Below are positions 50,872 through 62,028 of a stretch of 64,000 nt of DNA, piece after piece. The notes beneath the pieces are model-generated. The model ran no database searches. It saw nothing but the letters and a program-made list of their open reading frames with translations, and was not told the origin of the DNA. The first letter of the stretch is position 1, and each line of letters opens with the position of its first letter. Source of the DNA: Ewingella americana ATCC 33852 (lineage in GTDB: Bacteria; Pseudomonadota; Gammaproteobacteria; Enterobacterales; Enterobacteriaceae); NCBI RefSeq assembly GCF_000735345.1, contig NZ_JMPJ01000076.1, positions 62,001-126,000 on the forward strand, in the 5' to 3' direction. The position numbers were made by a program, and so were the translations under genes.

Positions 50872-52107
50872 TTAACGCGCTCTCTGACGTAAACCATAGA
50901 CCAGCACCACGGCAAAACAAGCCAGCGGCAGGAGATAGGAGACCGCGGTGTCGTAATGGTCAGCGACCGCGCCCATCAGATAAGGCATTATTGCCCCGCC
51001 GACAATCGCCATGATCATCACCGAGCTGGCGCGTTTGGTCTGTTTGCCCATGTCCTTGACGCCCATGGCGAAAATAGTGGGGAACATGATCGACATAAAG
51101 AAGAACACCGCCACCAGCGCGATCACCGAGACATTATCAATCCCCGCGACCACGATGCCGCACAGCACAATGTTAATGATGGCGTAGGTCACCAGCAGGG
51201 TGGCCGGGCGCACAAAGCCCATCAGCCACGTGCTGAAGAAGCGGCCAATCATAAAGCTCACCAGCCCAATCGACAGCAGATAAGAGGCATTTTGGTTCGA
51301 CAGGGTGTGCCAGTGCTCGGTGGTGTAGTTGATGAAGAACGCGCCGACGCCAACCTGTGCCGCCACGTAGAAGAACTGCGCAATCACGCCGCCGGTAAAG
51401 TGAGCGTGCTGCCACAGGCCTTTCTCCACGCCGCTGGCCTGCTCAGATGCAGAGCCACTCTCGCGAATATCCGGCAGCTTGGTGCGGCCAAACAACAGGG
51501 CAATCAGCAGCACCAGCACGGCGATGGCAACATAGGTTATTTTTACCGAATCGAGGCTTTCTGAGGCCGGGCCTTGGGTGGCGCTGAAGAACAGCGAGCC
51601 GCCAATGATTGGCCCAACGAACTGGCCTAAGCCGTTGAAGGATTGGGCTAAATTCAGGCGGCGCTCGGCACCCGCAGGCTCACCCAGCACGGTGGCATAA
51701 GGGTTGGCGGCGGTTTCCAGACAGCCCAGACCTAAAGCAATCACGAACAGCGCCAGCAAGAACATGGCGAAGCTGCTGGCTCCTGCGGCGGGCACAAACA
51801 GCAGCGCACCAAGGGCGTAGAGGCACAGGCCTACTAAAATCCCCGCCTTGTAGCCATATCGGTCCATAAAGAAACCGGCGGGTAGGGCGATGACGAAGTA
51901 AGCGCCGAAGTAAGCCGCCTGAAGCAGACCGGACTGGGCTTTATTGACGTGCAGCACTTCCTGAAAATGCTTGTTAAGCACGTCGAGCAGGCCGTAAGAC
52001 AAGCCCCAGAGGAAGAACAGCGTAGTGACTAACATAAAGGCCAGCCGGAAGCCGGAGGCCGCTTTTTGCCCTACATAAGCAGGGTTTTCGGTTTTATTGG
52101 CGAGCAT
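50872..52107 (-). CDS. fucP: L-fucose:H+ symporter (FucP type)
   Basis: MFS sugar symporter of 411 residues from the ATG at 52107, which has AAGGA seven bases upstream; a longer frame to 52149 lacks a good site. Twelve membrane helices. FucP-like marks: F-F-L-W-G-L-S-Y-G-L-L-D-V-L-N near 28-42 (with the proton-coupling Asp) and L-E-T-A-A-N-P-Y near 130-137 (with the substrate-binding Glu). It imports the sugar for the surrounding enzymes. Confidence 0.9.
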   Translation of the reverse strand: MLANKTENPAYVGQKAASGFRLAFMLVTTLFFLWGLSYGLLDVLNKHFQEVLHVNKAQSGLLQAAYFGAYFVIALPAGFFMDRYGYKAGILVGLCLYALGALLFVPAAGASSFAMFLLALFVIALGLGCLETAANPYATVLGEPAGAERRLNLAQSFNGLGQFVGPIIGGSLFFSATQGPASESLDSVKITYVAIAVLVLLIALLFGRTKLPDIRESGSASEQASGVEKGLWQHAHFTGGVIAQFFYVAAQVGVGAFFINYTTEHWHTLSNQNASYLLSIGLVSFMIGRFFSTWLMGFVRPATLLVTYAIINIVLCGIVVAGIDNVSVIALVAVFFFMSIMFPTIFAMGVKDMGKQTKRASSVMIMAIVGGAIMPYLMGAVADHYDTAVSYLLPLACFAVVLVYGLRQRAR

Positions 52108-52202
52108 GGTTAATTCCTTGATATCTGGTTGCAGGGTTTGTTTCAGCACGAGGCTGGTTTTTTATGTCAGATAACTTGAAAAACAATCTCTTAGGTTACG
52201 AG

Positions 52203-54174
<1,972 letters not shown>

Positions 54175-54199
54175 CGCGTCTGCTCCTAAAGCTGCGCCA

Positions 54200-55477
54200 T
54201 CAGGCGTGGTGGCGATATTGGTCGATAGACGCCTGATGCATCTCGATAGAGAAGCCCGGCGCTTTCGGCGGCATGTAGGCCGCGCCCCTAATGTCGCAAG
54301 GATGGAGGAAGTGCTCGTGCAGGTGATCCACATACTCAATCACCCGGCCTTCGTGGGTACCCGCGATGCAGAGATAGTCAATCATCGATAAGTGCTGCAC
54401 GTATTCGCACAGCCCGACGCCGCCCGCGTGTGGGCAAACCGGCAGGTTGTACTTGGCGGCCATCAGCATCACGGCCAGTACCTCGTTAACGCCCCCCATG
54501 CGGCAGGCGTCAATCTGCACCACGTCAATGGCTTCGCGCATGATGAACTGTTTGAACATGATGCGGTTCTGGCACATCTCGCCGGTGGCGACTTTCACCG
54601 GGGCCACGCCTTGGCGAATTTTGCGGTGTCCCTCGATGTCATCCGGGCTGGTGGGTTCTTCGATAAACCACGGCTTGGCGAAGGCCAGCGCGTTGACCCA
54701 CGGGATGGCGTCATTGGTTTCCCACACCTGATTGGCGTCAATCATCAGCTTGCGGTCCGGGCCGATAACTTCACGAGCGATGCGTACGCGGCGAATGTCG
54801 TCTTCTAAATCGCGGCCGACTTTCAGCTTCAGATAATCAAAACCGGCGTCCACCGCTTCTTGGCACAGGCGGCGCAGCTTGTCGTCGGGATAGCCCAGCC
54901 AGCCTGCCGAGGTGGTGTAACACGGGTAACCTTCGGCCAGTAGCTTCTCGACGCGCCGTGCCTTGTTGTCGGCGCGCTGCTGCAGCAGCGTCAGGGCTTC
55001 CTGCGGCGTGATGCAGTCGGTGATGTAGCGGAAGTCGATGCAGCGCACTAGCTCTTCTGGCGACATGTCGGCCACCAGTTTCCACAGCGGTTTGCCTTCG
55101 GCTTTGCTCCACAGATCCCACACCGCGTTGACTACCGCGCCGGTCGCCAGATGAATGGCGCCCTTGTCCGGCCCAATCCAGCGCAGTTGGCTGTCGCTGG
55201 TGAATTCACGCCAGAAAGCCCCCATATTGGCGGTGATAGTCGCCAAATCGCGGCCAATCACCAGATGCTGCAACGCATTGATGGCGGCGCAGCAGATTTC
55301 ATTGCCACGCCCGATGGTAAAGGTCAGGCCGTGCCCGGCCAGCGACGGGTTATCGGTCTCTAAAATGACGTAAGCCGCCGAGTAATCCGGGTCCGGGTTC
55401 ATGGCGTCCGAGCCGTCGAGTGCCAGCGAAGTCGGGAAGCGAATATCTTCAACACGTAATGCAGTGATGGTGGTCAT
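54200..55477 (-). CDS. L-fuconate dehydratase (enolase superfamily)
   Basis: 425 residues from the ATG at 55477, with AAGGAG nine bases upstream. Enolase-superfamily barrel: K-L-K-V near 213-216 (catalytic lysines), D-A-N near 244 (metal), E-E-P near 270-272, G-E near 297 and H-A-G-G near 350. The N-terminus I-T-A-L-R-V-E-D-I-R-F-P-T-S and high conservation fit FucD. It removes water from L-fuconate to give 2-keto-3-deoxy-L-fuconate. Confidence 0.92.
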   Translation of the reverse strand: MTTITALRVEDIRFPTSLALDGSDAMNPDPDYSAAYVILETDNPSLAGHGLTFTIGRGNEICCAAINALQHLVIGRDLATITANMGAFWREFTSDSQLRWIGPDKGAIHLATGAVVNAVWDLWSKAEGKPLWKLVADMSPEELVRCIDFRYITDCITPQEALTLLQQRADNKARRVEKLLAEGYPCYTTSAGWLGYPDDKLRRLCQEAVDAGFDYLKLKVGRDLEDDIRRVRIAREVIGPDRKLMIDANQVWETNDAIPWVNALAFAKPWFIEEPTSPDDIEGHRKIRQGVAPVKVATGEMCQNRIMFKQFIMREAIDVVQIDACRMGGVNEVLAVMLMAAKYNLPVCPHAGGVGLCEYVQHLSMIDYLCIAGTHEGRVIEYVDHLHEHFLHPCDIRGAAYMPPKAPGFSIEMHQASIDQYRHHA

Positions 55478-55497
55478 GAGTGACAACTCCTTAAAAT

Positions 55498-56340
55498 TTA
55501 CGCTTGCACCGTTTTCTGGCGCTGCTCGCCGAGGCCTTCGATCCCCAGATGCATCACTTGTCCGGCTTTCAGGTAGACCGGCGGTTTTTGCCCTAATCCG
55601 ACGCCCGGCGGGGTGCCGGTAGAGATAATGTCGCCCGGCTGTAAGCTCATGAAACGGCTCAAGTAACTGACAATTTCCGGCACTTTGAAAATCATGGTGC
55701 GGGTGTTGCCGTTTTGGTATCGCTTGCCGTCGACTTCAAGCCACAGGTTGAGTTGGTGCGGGTCGGGGATTTCGTCGGCAGTCACCAGCCACGGGCCAAT
55801 CGGGCCGAAGGTGTCGCAGCCTTTGCCTTTGTCCCAGGTGCCGCCGCGTTCGATTTGGAATTCACGTTCGGAGACGTCGTTAATCACGCAATAGCCCGCC
55901 ACGTGGGACAGGGCGTCGGCCTCGCTGATGTAGCGGCCGCCTTTGCCAATCACCACGCCCAGCTCCACTTCCCAGTCGGTTTTCACCGAGTCGCGGGGAA
56001 TTTCTACATCATCGTTTGGCCCAACAATTGAGCTGGTCCACTTACTGAAAATCACCGGCTCTTTGGGGATCTCTGCGCCAGTTTCGGCCGCGTGGTCGGC
56101 ATAGTTAAGGCCGATGCAGATGAACTTGCCGACGCTGCCAATGCAGGCGCCAAGCCGCGGATTGCCGTCAACCAAGGGCAGGCTGTTAATGTCCAGATGG
56201 CGCAGCTTATCGAGCGAGGCGGGCAGCAGAGCCTCGCCGCCGATGTCGCTCACCTGAGCCGATAAATCGCGGATCTTGCCGTTGCTGTCCAGAATGGCCG
56301 GGCGCTCTTTACCTGCCGGGCCGTAGCGTAATAATTTCAT
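55498..56340 (-). CDS. Fumarylacetoacetate hydrolase family, probable 2,4-diketo-3-deoxy-L-fuconate hydrolase
   Basis: 280 residues. FAH-type active-site pattern: G-L-N-Y-A-D-H-A near 77-84, S-K-W-T-S-S-I-V-G-P near 98-107, metal ligands E-V-E-L-G-V near 123-128 and D-V-S-E-R near 154-158, and S-T-G-T-P-P-G-V-G near 241-249. It cleaves the 2,4-diketo acid to pyruvate and L-lactate, which ties the operon to lldD. It lies 20 bp before the dehydratase gene. Confidence 0.9.
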   Translation of the reverse strand: MKLLRYGPAGKERPAILDSNGKIRDLSAQVSDIGGEALLPASLDKLRHLDINSLPLVDGNPRLGACIGSVGKFICIGLNYADHAAETGAEIPKEPVIFSKWTSSIVGPNDDVEIPRDSVKTDWEVELGVVIGKGGRYISEADALSHVAGYCVINDVSEREFQIERGGTWDKGKGCDTFGPIGPWLVTADEIPDPHQLNLWLEVDGKRYQNGNTRTMIFKVPEIVSYLSRFMSLQPGDIISTGTPPGVGLGQKPPVYLKAGQVMHLGIEGLGEQRQKTVQA

Positions 56341-56382
56341 GCCAAAATCCTTCTAATTGAATGTGTTACCAAGGCGCGAAGA

Positions 56383-57123
56383 TCAGTTGCTCCAGCCGCC
56401 ATCAATGATTTGCACCGTGCCGGTGGTGTAGGAGCTGGCATCCGAGGCTAGATACAGCGCTAGTTGGGCGATTTCTTCGGTTTTGCCGATGCGGCCAATT
56501 GGCTGGCGCGCCACAAAGGCTTTGTAAACTTCTTCCTCGCTGCGCCCTTCGGCTTCGGCCTGAGCGGCAATGCGCTGGCGCAGAGAAGGGGATTCGACGG
56601 TGCCGGGGCAGATGGCGTTACAGCGAATGCCCTGCGTGACGTAGTCGGCGGCGACCGAGCGCGTCAGGCCAATCACCGCGGCCTTGGTGGCGCTGTAGGC
56701 GAAACGGTTTGGCACGCCCTTGATGCTGGAGGCCACGGAAGACATGTTGATGATTGAGCCTGCTTTGCGCTCGAGCATGGCGGGCAGAAAGGCGCGGATC
56801 ATGTGGAACATGGCGCTGACGTTGAGATCCAATGCAAACTGCCAATCGCGTTCGGTACAGCTGAGAATGTCGCCGCTGTGTACCACGCCCGCGCAGTTGA
56901 ACAGCACGTCCACCGGGCCAATTCTCTCAGCAATCTGGCTGATGGCCTGTGGGTTGGTCACGTCGAGGAGGTGTGGCTCAATCCCACGGATGCCGTGAAG
57001 CTTGTCGATATTGATGTCGGTGGCGAAAACCTGCGCCCCCTGTTTGGCAAAAAGGTTGGCGGTGGTGAAGCCAATGCCTTGTCCCGCTGCGGTGATCAGC
57101 ACTTTTTTCCCGGTCAGATCCAT
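56383..57123 (-). CDS. SDR oxidoreductase, probable 2-keto-3-deoxy-L-fuconate dehydrogenase
   Basis: 246 residues: T-A-A-G-Q-G-I-G near 11-18 (cofactor), D-I-N near 36-38 preferring NAD+, N-C-A-G near 79-82, S-S near 131 and Y-S-A-T-K near 145-149 as catalytic residues. It resembles BDH2/DHRS6-like enzymes used at this step. First gene of the operon, reading left from the shared control region with the GntR regulator. Confidence 0.88.
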   Translation of the reverse strand: MDLTGKKVLITAAGQGIGFTTANLFAKQGAQVFATDINIDKLHGIRGIEPHLLDVTNPQAISQIAERIGPVDVLFNCAGVVHSGDILSCTERDWQFALDLNVSAMFHMIRAFLPAMLERKAGSIINMSSVASSIKGVPNRFAYSATKAAVIGLTRSVAADYVTQGIRCNAICPGTVESPSLRQRIAAQAEAEGRSEEEVYKAFVARQPIGRIGKTEEIAQLALYLASDASSYTTGTVQIIDGGWSN

Positions 57124-57158
57124 GATTTCTCCGAAGACGATGTGGTGAATTTAGGTCT

Positions 57159-57173
57159 AATGGTCAGGCCATT
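57159..57173. promoter_or_regulatory. Candidate GntR/FadR-type operator
   Basis: AATGGTCAGGCCATT has inverted arms AATGG/CCATT around five bases, resembling the T-G-G-T-n-n-n-A-C-C-A style sites of FadR-subfamily regulators. It lies between the divergent fucose operon and its likely regulator, 35 bases before the operon's first ATG. Confidence 0.55.
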
Positions 57174-57358
57174 GAGGGCGAAAAAAACGGGTCAAGTCAG
57201 GCTCTTTTTGCTATCTTTTTGCTAAAATACCAGCCAGAGTGCAACTTAAAACGCCTTTTCATTTAACTAGTTTTTTACATGCATAAAACAATTCAGCAAG
57301 ATTTTTGTCCCATAAATGTTAGCTGAATCACTTAATTTAAAATGACTTCAGGTGTCCG

Positions 57359-58120
57359 ATGCCGATAAAAAAATTAGAAAATCCTCGTATTTACAGGCAG
57401 ATAGCTGATCAACTGAAAACCTTAATCGACAATAAAGAATTTCCACCCGGCAGCCGTCTGCCCGCCGAGCGCGAATTGGCCAGTCAATTACAGGTGAGCC
57501 GCGCCTCGGTGCGTGAAGCACTGATTGCTTTGGAAGTGATCGGATTGGTGGACGTTAAGGTGGGAAATGGCGTGATTGTCCGCGAACAGCCAGCAACTGT
57601 GCAGCAACCTACCCAAGAGCCGGTGATGGCTCAGGCGGGGCGCAACCAGTGGGCGGACGTCGACGACGAGCTGAATATCGAGCTGGATTTCACCGCCGAG
57701 CTGCCACCGTTTTCACTGTTACAGACCAGAAGATTGATCGAACCTGAAACAGCCGCGCTGGCAGCAAGATACGCGTCTGATGAGGAGTTGGCGGGGATCA
57801 GGCAGGCATATGAGCAGAACTGCCGCGATAATCGCCAAGGTTCAGCGACGCATCCCGGTGACCGTTTGTTTCACATTCGTATTGCGCAGGCTAGCGGAAA
57901 TCCGGCCTATGCCTTTATCATTGCCCATCTGCTTGGACACCGTTACGGCACCATGTTCCGCGGGCTACAGTTGCACTATACGCCGCAGGACATGCCGCAT
58001 CGTTCGGAAGTCGAGCATCTGGCTATTCTGACCGCTCTTGAAGCGCGCGATACCCGCGCGGCTAAAAAGGCGATGAAAGAACATCTGGACGCGGTGATCG
58101 CCATTTTTGGTCGCGGCTGA
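57359..58120 (+). CDS. GntR-family regulator, FadR (FCD) subfamily
   Basis: 253 residues. The N-terminal winged helix has Y-R-Q-I-A-D-Q-L near 13-20, L-P-A-E-R-E-L-A-S-Q-L near 38-48 and V-S-R-A-S-V-R-E-A-L-I-A-L near 50-62. A C-terminal helical FCD domain has H-I-R-I-A-Q-A-S-G-N-P near 174-184 and a metal-type His near 222 (R-S-E-V-E-H-L). Divergent from the fucose operon, which it probably represses until a pathway acid binds. Confidence 0.9.
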   Translation: MPIKKLENPRIYRQIADQLKTLIDNKEFPPGSRLPAERELASQLQVSRASVREALIALEVIGLVDVKVGNGVIVREQPATVQQPTQEPVMAQAGRNQWADVDDELNIELDFTAELPPFSLLQTRRLIEPETAALAARYASDEELAGIRQAYEQNCRDNRQGSATHPGDRLFHIRIAQASGNPAYAFIIAHLLGHRYGTMFRGLQLHYTPQDMPHRSEVEHLAILTALEARDTRAAKKAMKEHLDAVIAIFGRG

Positions 58121-58140
58121 CAGACTCACTGGAGCAAAGC

Positions 58141-58566
58141 ATGCGCGGCAATCCCCCTTATATTCAGCCCGGTGAGCGGATAGTGATTTTCGACGCCACC
58201 TGTAAATTGTGCATCGGCTGGGTCAATTTCCTTATTCGCCATGACCGCCATCGCACGGTGCGCATGGTGCCGGTGCAGTCCGAGAAGGGCAAAGCGCTGT
58301 TTGTCTGGTCCGGACTTCCGGCTGACAAGATCAACACCATCGTGTTGATTGATAAGGGAGAAGTGTTCCTGCGCTCCGAGGCGATTTTCCGCGCCATGAG
58401 TGGCTTACCCGCGCCTTGGCGCTGGATGGGAATATTGCGCATTTTCCCGCAATCCTTCCGCGACATGTGTTACAACCGCATTGCTATCAACCGTTATCGG
58501 CTGTTTGGTCGTTACGACGCAGTACAAAAACTGGATGCTGACCACGCTCAGCGCTTTTTGGATTAG
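58141..58566 (+). CDS. DCC-type thiol-disulfide oxidoreductase-like protein (DUF393)
   Basis: 141 residues starting 20 bp after the regulator gene, with GGAG seven bases before the ATG. The opening strand and loop V-I-F-D-A-T-C-K-L-C near 15-24 form the C-x-x-C motif; related proteins usually read Y-D-G-x-C-x-x-C, so D-A-T is a slight variant. L-R-S-E-A-I near 78-83 and the C-terminal F-R-D-x-x-Y-x-x-I-A-x-N-R-Y are also typical. A fuller tie to the regulator is not evident. Confidence 0.85.
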   Translation: MRGNPPYIQPGERIVIFDATCKLCIGWVNFLIRHDRHRTVRMVPVQSEKGKALFVWSGLPADKINTIVLIDKGEVFLRSEAIFRAMSGLPAPWRWMGILRIFPQSFRDMCYNRIAINRYRLFGRYDAVQKLDADHAQRFLD

Positions 58567-58584
58567 GGATAACAGGGGATCTTC

Positions 58585-59598
58585 ATGGCGGGTTACCAGC
58601 CACCTTTCACGATCACTACAGAAATACTGAACCGCGTGGTTGAGGTGGGGGAGCTATTGGGACATTGGGCGGCGCGGGCAGGGCACGCCTCGCCGCTGCT
58701 GCGCAAAGAGAACCGAATCCGCACTATCCAAGCCTCTTTGGCGATTGAACATAACAGCCTTTCCACCGAGCAGGTCACGGCATTGATGGAAGGCAAGCGC
58801 GTGCTGGCTCCGGCGAAAGATATTCAGGAAGTGCGCAACGCCATTCAGGCATATGAGAAATTGCCCGATTGGCGCAGCTTCAGGCAGGCTGACCTGCTTT
58901 CTGCCCATCGGTTGCTTATGACCGGGCTGGTGGATGCCCCCGGCGTGCTGCGTAGCGGCGATGTCGGGGTTTATCGCGACAGTCGGCTGATTCACATGGC
59001 ACCGCCCGCCAATCAGGTTAACCGCTTGGTCAGTGATTTATTGGCGTGGTTGCAGCACACGGATATTCACCCGCTGATTGCCAGTTCAATCTTCCATTAT
59101 GAGTTTGAATTTATTCACCCTTTCGCTGACGGCAATGGCCGCATGGGTCGCCTGTGGCAGACGCTGATCCTCAGCGAGTGGCGCAGCGAGCTGGCATGGC
59201 TGCCGGTAGAAACGCTGATCCATAATCAGCAGCAGGATTATTACCGCGTGTTGGGCGAATGCGACCGGGCCAGCGACTGCACGGCTTTTATCGCCTTTAT
59301 GCTGGAGAAAATCCTTGCTGCTCTGCGCGAGGGGATTGAAGTCCAGCAAGGCAATTCGCGCGAGATGTCGGTACAAATGTCGGTACAAATGTCGGTAGAA
59401 AACTCGTCGGGGCTTTCCGCCACCGGCAAGAAAGTGCTGGCGGCCATTGCGGCGTCGCCGTCGATCACGCTGGCCGAACTGGCAGAATCTTTAGGTGTTG
59501 CTCGCCGTACCGTCGAACGTAATGTTAAAGTCCTGCAAGAAAAGGGGCTGTTGACCCGCGTTGGCTCGACCAAGAACGGCGTGTGGCGCGTGGTATAA
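58585..59598 (+). CDS. Fic family protein with C-terminal winged helix
   Basis: 337 residues. The Fic core motif H-P-F-A-D-G-N-G-R-M-G-R near 178-189 is complete, so AMP transfer is expected. An inhibitory helix S-L-A-I-E-H-N-S near 51-58 in the N-terminal part marks a self-inhibited (class II) Fic. The C-terminus (about 280-337) holds a winged helix (L-A-E-L-A-E-S-L-G-V-A-R-R-T-V-E-R) that could bind DNA. Between them M-S-V-Q occurs in tandem (59365-59400). Start 18 bp after the DCC gene. Confidence 0.9.
   Translation: MAGYQPPFTITTEILNRVVEVGELLGHWAARAGHASPLLRKENRIRTIQASLAIEHNSLSTEQVTALMEGKRVLAPAKDIQEVRNAIQAYEKLPDWRSFRQADLLSAHRLLMTGLVDAPGVLRSGDVGVYRDSRLIHMAPPANQVNRLVSDLLAWLQHTDIHPLIASSIFHYEFEFIHPFADGNGRMGRLWQTLILSEWRSELAWLPVETLIHNQQQDYYRVLGECDRASDCTAFIAFMLEKILAALREGIEVQQGNSREMSVQMSVQMSVENSSGLSATGKKVLAAIAASPSITLAELAESLGVARRTVERNVKVLQEKGLLTRVGSTKNGVWRVV
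59365..59400 (+). repeat. Three tandem 12-bp units inside the Fic gene
   Basis: ATGTCGGTACAA occurs twice and then ATGTCGGTAGAA, giving M-S-V-Q, M-S-V-Q, M-S-V-E in the linker between the Fic and winged-helix domains. In-frame units, so copy number can change without breaking the gene. Confidence 0.9.
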
Positions 59599-59656
59599 TC
59601 CCTTTCGACTCAATGAATTAACTTCCATCCTGCTTACTCCCGGTCTATGAGGCGTT

Positions 59657-60655
59657 ATGAATACCCCAGTTACCCGCACAACTCGCGAAATCAAAAAGCA
59701 CAACGTGGTGCTGGTGATTAATGCCTTAAAAGCGCTGACGTCGGCGACCAAGGCCGAGTTGGCGGCGAACACCGGGTTAAGCATTGCCACCTGCGGCACG
59801 GTGCTCAATGAACTCTGCCTGACCGGAGAGGTGATGGCGCTGGCGCAGGATGTCTCCAGCGGCGGGCGTCCGGCCCAGCGTTTCGCCTGTGACCCGAGCT
59901 TCTTCTCGCTGCTCAGCCTGTATGTTGAAGGTTCCAGCGAGCAGAGCCGCATCGTGGTGTCGGTTTCTTCGGCATTGGGCGACGTACTGGAACAGTGGGA
60001 TAAAAGCTTTGAATTCCTCACTTTGGCGCAGTTCACTGACACCATTGGCGAGGCGATTGCCCGCCACCCGGCGATTCGCGCGATGGGCATTGGCCTGCCC
60101 GGCGTGGTCTCGCAGGGGGAAGTGCTAGCCTGCGATATCCCGCTGTTTGTGGGGCTGAAGCTGACAGAAAAGCTGCGCCAGCAGTTTGGCATTTTCGTCG
60201 AGGCGGCGAATGACATGAACTACAGCGCCTGGGGCTTTTACCGCAACAACTGCCCGCAGGAGCAAGCGCCGCTGGCCTATATTCTGCAACCCGAGCATCA
60301 CTGCACCGGTTGTGGCGTAGTGATCAATGGGCAGGTGTTGCAGGGGGCCAGCCACTTTGCTGGAGAAGTCTCTTTCCTGCCAGTGCCGCAGGGCAATGAC
60401 GTGCCGGTTATCACCAAAATGGTCAATCTGGTTAAGTCGCTGGTGGCGGTGATCAACCCGGCGACCATCGCGCTCTCCGGCGTGCAAATCTCCCCCGAGG
60501 TGATTGCTGAAGTCGGCCGCCAATGCCTGCTGACTATCCCGCCACAGCACATGCCGCAGCTGGTGTATCGCCAGTCTATTCAGCCCGATTACCTGATTGG
60601 CATCGCCGAACTGACGCTGGCTAACTTCCAACGCCAGCGCATTTTTGCCGACTAA
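59657..60655 (+). CDS. ROK-family transcriptional regulator
   Basis: 332 residues. N-terminal HTH (T-K-A-E-L-A-A-N-T-G-L-S-I-A-T-C-G-T-V-L-N-E-L near 31-53) followed by a ROK sugar-kinase-like domain (G-I-G-L-P-G-V-V near 143-150). The zinc-binding ROK signature is reduced (H-C-T-G-C-G near 215-220) and the E-x-G-H motif of ROK kinases is absent, so it is a regulator and not a kinase. It probably controls the next gene through the large palindrome. Confidence 0.85.
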   Translation: MNTPVTRTTREIKKHNVVLVINALKALTSATKAELAANTGLSIATCGTVLNELCLTGEVMALAQDVSSGGRPAQRFACDPSFFSLLSLYVEGSSEQSRIVVSVSSALGDVLEQWDKSFEFLTLAQFTDTIGEAIARHPAIRAMGIGLPGVVSQGEVLACDIPLFVGLKLTEKLRQQFGIFVEAANDMNYSAWGFYRNNCPQEQAPLAYILQPEHHCTGCGVVINGQVLQGASHFAGEVSFLPVPQGNDVPVITKMVNLVKSLVAVINPATIALSGVQISPEVIAEVGRQCLLTIPPQHMPQLVYRQSIQPDYLIGIAELTLANFQRQRIFAD

Positions 60656-60710
60656 TTTCACTTCTTTACCTTTCCGCTAGTTGACTTTATTTCTTCATCA
60701 CCTGTAGATT

Positions 60711-60743
60711 AACCACTTATTAAAAGACTTTTAATAAGTGGTT
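60711..60743. promoter_or_regulatory. Perfect 33-bp palindrome, candidate ROK operator
   Basis: AACCACTTATTAAAAG and CTTTTAATAAGTGGTT flank one central A with no mismatch. The core TTATTAAAAG/CTTTTAATAA resembles NagC/Mlc-type sites. It lies 56 bp after the ROK gene and 53 bp before the transporter gene. It could also act as a weak terminator. Confidence 0.6.
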
Positions 60744-60796
60744 GTGTATTTTACCGCTTCGGCCATTTTCCTTTGAATACATATGGGTAACGCTTG

Positions 60797-61957
60797 ATGT
60801 CACTGCAAATTGCGACTTCCATTACGGACTCTCCCGTTAATCGTCTGGCGACGCGGGCCATTTTCTTTGTTACCGGTTTGGCGATGGGCCTGTGGGCCGC
60901 GCTGGTGCCTTACGCTCAAGTGCGCACTCAGGCGGCGGCGGGGGATCTCGGCCTGCTGCTGCTCTGTTTGGGGAGTGGTTCTTTGCTGGCGATGTTCGGC
61001 TCCGGGCGATTGATTGGCCGATTTGGCTGCCGGTCGATGATTGTGATTGGCATCGCGCTATTTTGCCTGATGCTGCCGCCGCTGGCGGTTTTGAGCGACA
61101 TCCGCCTGCTGGCGCTGTCACTGTTTATCTTCGGCATGGGCATCGGCCTGACCGACGTGGCGATGAACGTACAGGGCACGCTGATTGAGCAAGCGTCCGA
61201 CAAACCCCTGATGTCGGGCTTCCACTGTTTGTACAGCGTCGGTGGCATTGCCGGGGCGGGCGGCGGCGCACTGCTGCTCAGCGCCGGGCTGCCGCCGTTA
61301 CACAGCACCGGTTACGCCGTGGCGCTGGTGGTATTGATCACCGCCTTCTTCTTTAACCGACTGCTACCCACCGGTGGCAACGAAGAAGCCTCCGACGAGC
61401 CGGGGCGCAAGGCGCGACCTAACTTCCGCCTGATCCTAATGGCGCTGATGGCGATGATCTGCTTTATGGGCGAAGGCGCGGTGCTCGACTGGGGCGGAGT
61501 CTTCCTGACTCAGGACCGCGCGCTGGCTCTGGAACACGCGGGCTGGGGCTATGCCATCTTCGCTATCACTATGTCGATTATGCGTTTAACCGGCGATGCG
61601 GTGGTGAAGAAGCTCGGCCGCAAAAAGGTGCTGGTGTTTGGCGCACTGCTGGGTATCGCGGGTTATTTGCTGGTGGTGCTCGCGCCGGGCTGGAGTAACG
61701 CGCTGATTGGCTTCGCGCTGGTAGGCATTGGCGTCGCCAACATTGTGCCGGTGCTTATCACGCTGGCCGGGCAAGAGAAGGTGATGCCGGTCAATATGTC
61801 GGTGGCGATGGTGGCTACGCTGGGTTATCTCGGGGTGCTGGCGGGTCCGGCGTTTATCGGCTTCGTCGCCCATCTTTCCAGCCTGACCGCGGCTTTCGCC
61901 ATGATGGCGGCGCTGTTTATCGTCATCAGCCTTGGGGCTTACAAACTTAAATACTGA
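60797..61957 (+). CDS. MFS transporter, YbjJ-like
   Basis: 386 residues from the ATG at 60797 (a TTG one codon earlier is less likely). Twelve helices; the family region G-M-G-I-G-L-T-D-V-A-M-N-V-Q-G near 113-127 and G-F-H-C-L-Y-S-V-G-G near 141-150 are typical of FucP/YbjJ-like MFS proteins. In E. coli ybjJ lies beside ybjI, as the equivalent genes do here. The substrate is unknown. Confidence 0.85.
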   Translation: MSLQIATSITDSPVNRLATRAIFFVTGLAMGLWAALVPYAQVRTQAAAGDLGLLLLCLGSGSLLAMFGSGRLIGRFGCRSMIVIGIALFCLMLPPLAVLSDIRLLALSLFIFGMGIGLTDVAMNVQGTLIEQASDKPLMSGFHCLYSVGGIAGAGGGALLLSAGLPPLHSTGYAVALVVLITAFFFNRLLPTGGNEEASDEPGRKARPNFRLILMALMAMICFMGEGAVLDWGGVFLTQDRALALEHAGWGYAIFAITMSIMRLTGDAVVKKLGRKKVLVFGALLGIAGYLLVVLAPGWSNALIGFALVGIGVANIVPVLITLAGQEKVMPVNMSVAMVATLGYLGVLAGPAFIGFVAHLSSLTAAFAMMAALFIVISLGAYKLKY

Positions 61958-61981
61958 TTTTTTCTGAGTGGCATGGTGCCA

Positions 61982-62009
61982 GCCAGTACGAGGGTACTGG
62001 CTTTTTTTT
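61982..62009 (+). terminator. Terminator after the MFS gene
   Basis: GCCAGTAC (61982-61989) and GTACTGGC (61994-62001) pair around a four-base loop, followed by eight Ts. Confidence 0.93.
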
Positions 62010-62028
62010 CACAATCTGGGGAGTCAAC

